Made by a program: the position numbers and the translations under genes. This document shows positions 60,970 through 64,000 of a stretch of DNA of 64,000 nt, piece by piece. How positions within the stretch are numbered: the first letter of the stretch is position 1; the number at the start of each line of letters is the position of its first letter. The notes under the pieces are model-generated. The model worked only from the letters and a program-made list of their open reading frames with translations. It was not told the origin of the DNA and searched no databases. Origin of the DNA: Nannocystis bainbridge (GTDB lineage: Bacteria; Myxococcota_A; Polyangia; Nannocystales; Nannocystaceae); assembly GCF_028368995.1 (NCBI RefSeq), contig NZ_JAQNDL010000002.1, positions 989,724 through 1,053,723 on the forward strand, in the 5' to 3' direction.

Positions 60970-63009
60970 TCACAGCTTGCGGACGCGGACGACGATCTCG
61001 ACGGGGTCGGCGCCGGCGGGGACGGTGAAGCGCAGCTCGTAGGTGTCGCCGGCGTCGTCCTGGATGAACAGCGTCGACTCGCCCACGGGCAGGCGGTACT
61101 TCTCGTGCTCGGTGTCGGCGACGCCGTCGACGGCGGTCGAGGACAGCTTGTCGGTCAGCTCGGCGTCGGCGAAGAAGCCGGGCTTGGCGTAGTCCCAGGC
61201 GGCGAGGACCTTCGGGTCGTCGGCGTCGGGCCGCTTGTCGTCAGGGCCGACGAAGAACAGGTAAGGGGTGCCGCCGTCGGCGGCGCGCCGGTAGTAGAAG
61301 TCGAGCCGACCGTTGGAGGTCCAGTAGTTGCCGAGGATGACGTCGGCGATCTTGCCGGCCTGGCTCTGCAGGGTCGGCCGGATCTGGGCGATCATCTCGT
61401 CGGCCGTGAAGCCGATCGGGACGCCCTTGAGCGCGAACACCGGGCGCGCGGCGCCCTCCTCGAGGTTGTCGGCGGTGTTCTGCTCGCCGCCGACGATCTT
61501 GCCGTTCATGTCGCGCATGAAGGCGTCGTTGCCGGCGGGGTCGTGGATGATGTCCTGGGCGACGTCGAGCAGCATCTCCCACAGGTACTGCGGGGCCGGC
61601 GAGACGAGGTTGGGGACCTGGATGTCGAACTCGGCCCAGCCGGTGTCGACGGTGCCGATCGAGGCGCCGGCGAGGCAGGGCAGGCCGGGCGCGAAGCAGT
61701 AGAACGGGTAGTCGAGGTCCTTGAAGGCGAGGTAGGCGGCCTGGGCGATGATCCGCTCGAGCGACCAGGCCGGCTGCGACCACACGTAGGTGTCGCCGAG
61801 CGGGCTGTCGGGGAGGTTGGGGGCGCAGGTGGCGTGGCCGTCGGTGCACGAGGGCACCTTGGTGTCGAGCTCGGCGATCGCCATGCGCATGTCGACGGTC
61901 GGGGCGGCGGCGATGCCCTCGATCACGACCTTGACCGGGTCGTTGAAGTCGAACGCGAGCGGGGCCTCGGCGACGCTGAGGAACATCTCGCCGGCGCCCG
62001 CGGAGGCGTCGATGCCGTCGACGCGCCGCAGGTTGCTGGCGGCGGTGGCGATCATCTTGAACTCGGGGGTCAGCGCGTCGCTGTAGGTGGTGAATTCGGC
62101 GTCGTCGGGGACGAGCAGGCCGGGGTGATCGCCGGTCGGGCCGAGCTTGTCGGACAACGGCTGCATGTCCATCAACGCGTCGTAGAGGGTGACCGGCAGC
62201 TTGCCCTCGCTGTTGGCGATGTTGGGGTGCGAGGCGAGCAGGGTCAGCTTGAGGGCGTCGCGCAGGACCTCGACCGAGATGAAGGGGCGCGTGTGGAGGT
62301 CGCCCTCGTGGACCTTGTCGAGCTTGGAGTCCTTGAGCTTCTCGGTGCACTGGAAGGCGCCGAGCTCGTGGTTGCCGCAGAACAGGCTGGCGGCGAGCAC
62401 GTCGTTGAAGGTGAGGCCGTTGACGGTCTTGTTGTCGTACAGCGAGAAGAGGTACTGGAAGTCCTCCATCACCGTGGTCGCCACGTTGGCGTTGCGCGGC
62501 GTCATCGTCAGCAGGCGGACCATCGCGAACTGCGGCGAGGTCTGCCACTCGGGGCCGTAGGTCTGGCCGAGCGGGGTGGCGCTACAGTTGTGATTGGGGC
62601 TGACGGGGAGGTCGCCGTTCTTGACCGCGTCGCTGTAGACGTCCCACTGGTCGCCGCACGAGTTCTGGATGGTCGAGAGCACGTGGTCGAGCAGCGGCGC
62701 GCTGTCGAGCTCGATGAGCGTGATGTCCCTGGCCGCGACCTCGCCGAAGATCTCGAGCGCCTTGGCCTTGTCCATCTCGAGCACCACCGGCGGCGGCGGG
62801 GTGTCGTCGATGCGCAGGAAGAAGCGGTCGGTCGGCAGCGGCGGGGCGGACGGCTCGCCGGTGGTCGGCGCGGTCGGGTCAGTGTCGGTGTCGGCGGCGG
62901 TGCTGGTCTCGGTGGTGTCGTCGCCGTCGGTGTCACCCGGGTCGCCAGGACACGCGGCGAGCGCAGGGATGAGCAGCGAGAGCGAGAGCAGGGGGCGGGG
63001 ATGTCTCAT
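60970..63009 (-). CDS. Lipoprotein of the paralogous family (member 3)
   Basis: 679 residues from ATG 63009. The signal ends ALAAC, followed by a Thr/Asp linker (GDTDGDDTTETSTAADTDTD). It is the most divergent member, but the shared C-terminal domain is clear: QYLWEMLLDVAQDIIHD, VFALKGVPIGFTADEMIAQI, PYLFFVGPDDKRPDADD, WDYAKPGFFADAELTDKLSS and HEKYRLPVGESTLFIQDDAG. Unlike the others it has about a dozen cysteines, for example FCGNHELGAFQCTE and FYCFAPGLPCL. It is 54 bases upstream of member 2. The three probably share a transcript. Function unknown. Confidence 0.85.
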   Translation of the reverse strand: MRHPRPLLSLSLLIPALAACPGDPGDTDGDDTTETSTAADTDTDPTAPTTGEPSAPPLPTDRFFLRIDDTPPPPVVLEMDKAKALEIFGEVAARDITLIELDSAPLLDHVLSTIQNSCGDQWDVYSDAVKNGDLPVSPNHNCSATPLGQTYGPEWQTSPQFAMVRLLTMTPRNANVATTVMEDFQYLFSLYDNKTVNGLTFNDVLAASLFCGNHELGAFQCTEKLKDSKLDKVHEGDLHTRPFISVEVLRDALKLTLLASHPNIANSEGKLPVTLYDALMDMQPLSDKLGPTGDHPGLLVPDDAEFTTYSDALTPEFKMIATAASNLRRVDGIDASAGAGEMFLSVAEAPLAFDFNDPVKVVIEGIAAAPTVDMRMAIAELDTKVPSCTDGHATCAPNLPDSPLGDTYVWSQPAWSLERIIAQAAYLAFKDLDYPFYCFAPGLPCLAGASIGTVDTGWAEFDIQVPNLVSPAPQYLWEMLLDVAQDIIHDPAGNDAFMRDMNGKIVGGEQNTADNLEEGAARPVFALKGVPIGFTADEMIAQIRPTLQSQAGKIADVILGNYWTSNGRLDFYYRRAADGGTPYLFFVGPDDKRPDADDPKVLAAWDYAKPGFFADAELTDKLSSTAVDGVADTEHEKYRLPVGESTLFIQDDAGDTYELRFTVPAGADPVEIVVRVRKL

Positions 63010-63135
63010 GGCGCAGCCGTCCGAAGCCCGCAGTATCGCAGCTTCGCCGGCCCTGCGATAGGATGACGAGCGCCCGCGGCCCGCCGCCCCCGTGGCGCGC
63101 AGGGGCAAAACGAGGGGGCGGACGGGCGGCGCCGA

Positions 63136-63690
63136 TCACTTGCTGCCGGGCGCGGGTGCGTGCGCGGGCGGTCTCGCGGTCGGCGTCGGGGCGGGGTCGA
63201 CGAGTGCGGGCGGGTGGGGGGCGAAGCGGCTCTCGAGTTCGACGCCGCGGACGCAAAAGGCGCCGGGCTGGCGCGGATCGGGGTCGCGGTCGACGACGAG
63301 GAGGTACTGGTGCTGCTGGGCGAAGCCGGCCTGCAGGACGTGATAGACGCGGTCGCTGATGTCGGGGCAGCCGCGGCCCCAGTAGAGCCGCGCGGGCTTC
63401 TCGGCGGCCTCGCCGAACTGCCGCCAGAAGCCGTAGAGGTAGCCGCTGCCGTTCTCGTAGACGACCATGTTCGACAGGCTGGTCGCCCACATGCGCGGCT
63501 TGACCTCGCCGGCGCCCTTCGGCGCGCCGATCGGCGGGGCGGACGTCGGTGCGGGCGGGGTGGCGGCGGTGAGGTTCGTCGACGCGCCGCCCGGCGCGGC
63601 CGCGGCGGCGTCGAAGCCGAGCAGCGCGAGGAGGCCGAGGATCGCCGCGGCGGCGGGGGCACGGGCGGGGCGCACGGACGTGGCGAGCAT
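63136..63690 (-). CDS. Small exported protein, function unknown
   Basis: 184 residues from ATG 63690. Signal peptide with core AAAAILGLLALLGFDAAAAA. A Pro/Ala/Thr linker (to about 50) is followed by a compact 95-residue domain: SNMVVYENGSGYLYGFWRQF, RLYWGRGCPDISDRVYHVLQ and HQYLLVVDRDPDPRQPGAFC. Two cysteines may form a disulfide. The tail is Pro-rich. No family recognised. It is divergent from the gene at 63873. Confidence 0.7.
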   Translation of the reverse strand: MLATSVRPARAPAAAAILGLLALLGFDAAAAAPGGASTNLTAATPPAPTSAPPIGAPKGAGEVKPRMWATSLSNMVVYENGSGYLYGFWRQFGEAAEKPARLYWGRGCPDISDRVYHVLQAGFAQQHQYLLVVDRDPDPRQPGAFCVRGVELESRFAPHPPALVDPAPTPTARPPAHAPAPGSK

Positions 63691-63872
63691 GCGTGAATTG
63701 ACGCAATGCTCACGCGGCTTGTAAAGCGGGGTGCCCCGATATCGCGTCCCGGCGCCCGTGGCGGGCCGCGCCCGGAGCTTCGGATGGCGCCGGCGCGGGG
63801 TGCTCGCGGGTCGTCGGCTGCGCCGCGGCGGCGGCTTCACGGCGGCGTTGGACTTTCGGTATAGTCGCGGCG

Positions 63873-64000
63873 ATGCCCGGCTCGTCGCTGCATGGGCGCG
63901 CCTTCACGCGCGTCGCCGTGACCGTCGCCCTCTCGCTGGCTCCGGCGCTGGCGCTGGCCCAGGAGCCCGCGACGTCCGAGGCGGTCGCGGAGGGGCCCGA
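63873..64000 (+). CDS. Start of an exported protein, cut by the window end
   Basis: ATG 63873 opens a frame that runs off the window. The first 42 residues are a typical signal peptide: basic start (HGRAFTR), hydrophobic core VAVTVALSLAPALALA and a likely cut after ALA before QEPATSEAVAEG. Nothing more can be said about the mature protein. Confidence 0.6.
   Translation, partial: MPGSSLHGRAFTRVAVTVALSLAPALALAQEPATSEAVAEGP

Noticed and set aside
63850..63872. TATAGT as a -10 box before the last gene
   Set aside because: It lies only a few bases before the start codon and has no properly spaced -35 element.

Overview
The window is very GC-rich bacterial DNA that most resembles a myxobacterium, probably of the Nannocystaceae. 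This is inferred from style, not from a database match. Secreted lipoproteins carry Ser/Thr-rich linkers and cysteine-rich repeats (DUF4215 type), an ECF sigma factor lies opposite a large Ser/Thr kinase with an AAA ATPase, there is a carboxypeptidase-regulatory-domain TonB receptor, and several families have expanded in tandem. One tRNA (His), no rRNA, no transposase and no CRISPR array were seen.

Layout. 1-9.3 kb: end of an Ala-rich helical protein, a 36-bp minisatellite, a sulfatase-fold lipoprotein that has lost active-site residues, a conserved hypothetical, rsmE, a membrane-anchored phosphodiesterase-like protein and a Cys-rich lipoprotein. 9.3-19.1 kb: a copper P-type ATPase preceded by degenerate copies of its own 5' end, an AidB-like acyl-CoA dehydrogenase, a TonB-dependent receptor and a polytopic membrane protein. 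19.3-29 kb: tRNA-His, a DUF2058 protein, a PilZ protein, an Mpl ligase fused to a GNAT domain, then a coupled run of complex-I-like membrane subunits (J, K, L, M, a small ORF, N) whose canonical charged residues look lost. 29-41.7 kb: lipoprotein, GNAT, trpS, serS, a small basic protein, dacB, ddl, a small membrane protein, a TerB-like protein, a DUF4215/D8C lipoprotein, infA and cysC. 41.9-51.7 kb: parC-parE, a LuxR regulator, ECF sigma, Ser/Thr kinase, arfB and a cytochrome c lipoprotein. 51.8-64 kb: two paralogous histidine kinases, a FadL-type porin, three tandem paralogous lipoproteins, a small exported protein and the start of another exported protein.

The most unusual signal is a DNA-level repeat that runs through nearly the whole window. 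Its unit is 14 bp: a near-palindrome close to GGACATGTCC (the centre may be AT, AG or CT) followed by about 4 variable bases. Units occur in pairs or in strict 14-bp tandem arrays of up to 8-9, at roughly 50 loci by eye, on both strands and in all reading frames. They lie between genes, where adjacent units form perfect hairpins at gene ends, and inside genes. There they encode linkers, the signal peptide of a lipoprotein, the last membrane helix of the NuoN-like protein, and the start codons of trpS and two lipoproteins. Because 14 is not a multiple of 3, the encoded peptide cycles through three motifs (GTG / GHV / DM) every 42 bp. I know of no named element with this structure.

Genes with linked roles: peptidoglycan (mpl, dacB, ddl), translation (trpS, serS, infA, rsmE, arfB, tRNA-His), chromosome topology (parC-parE) and signalling (ECF sigma, kinase, LuxR, two histidine kinases, PilZ).
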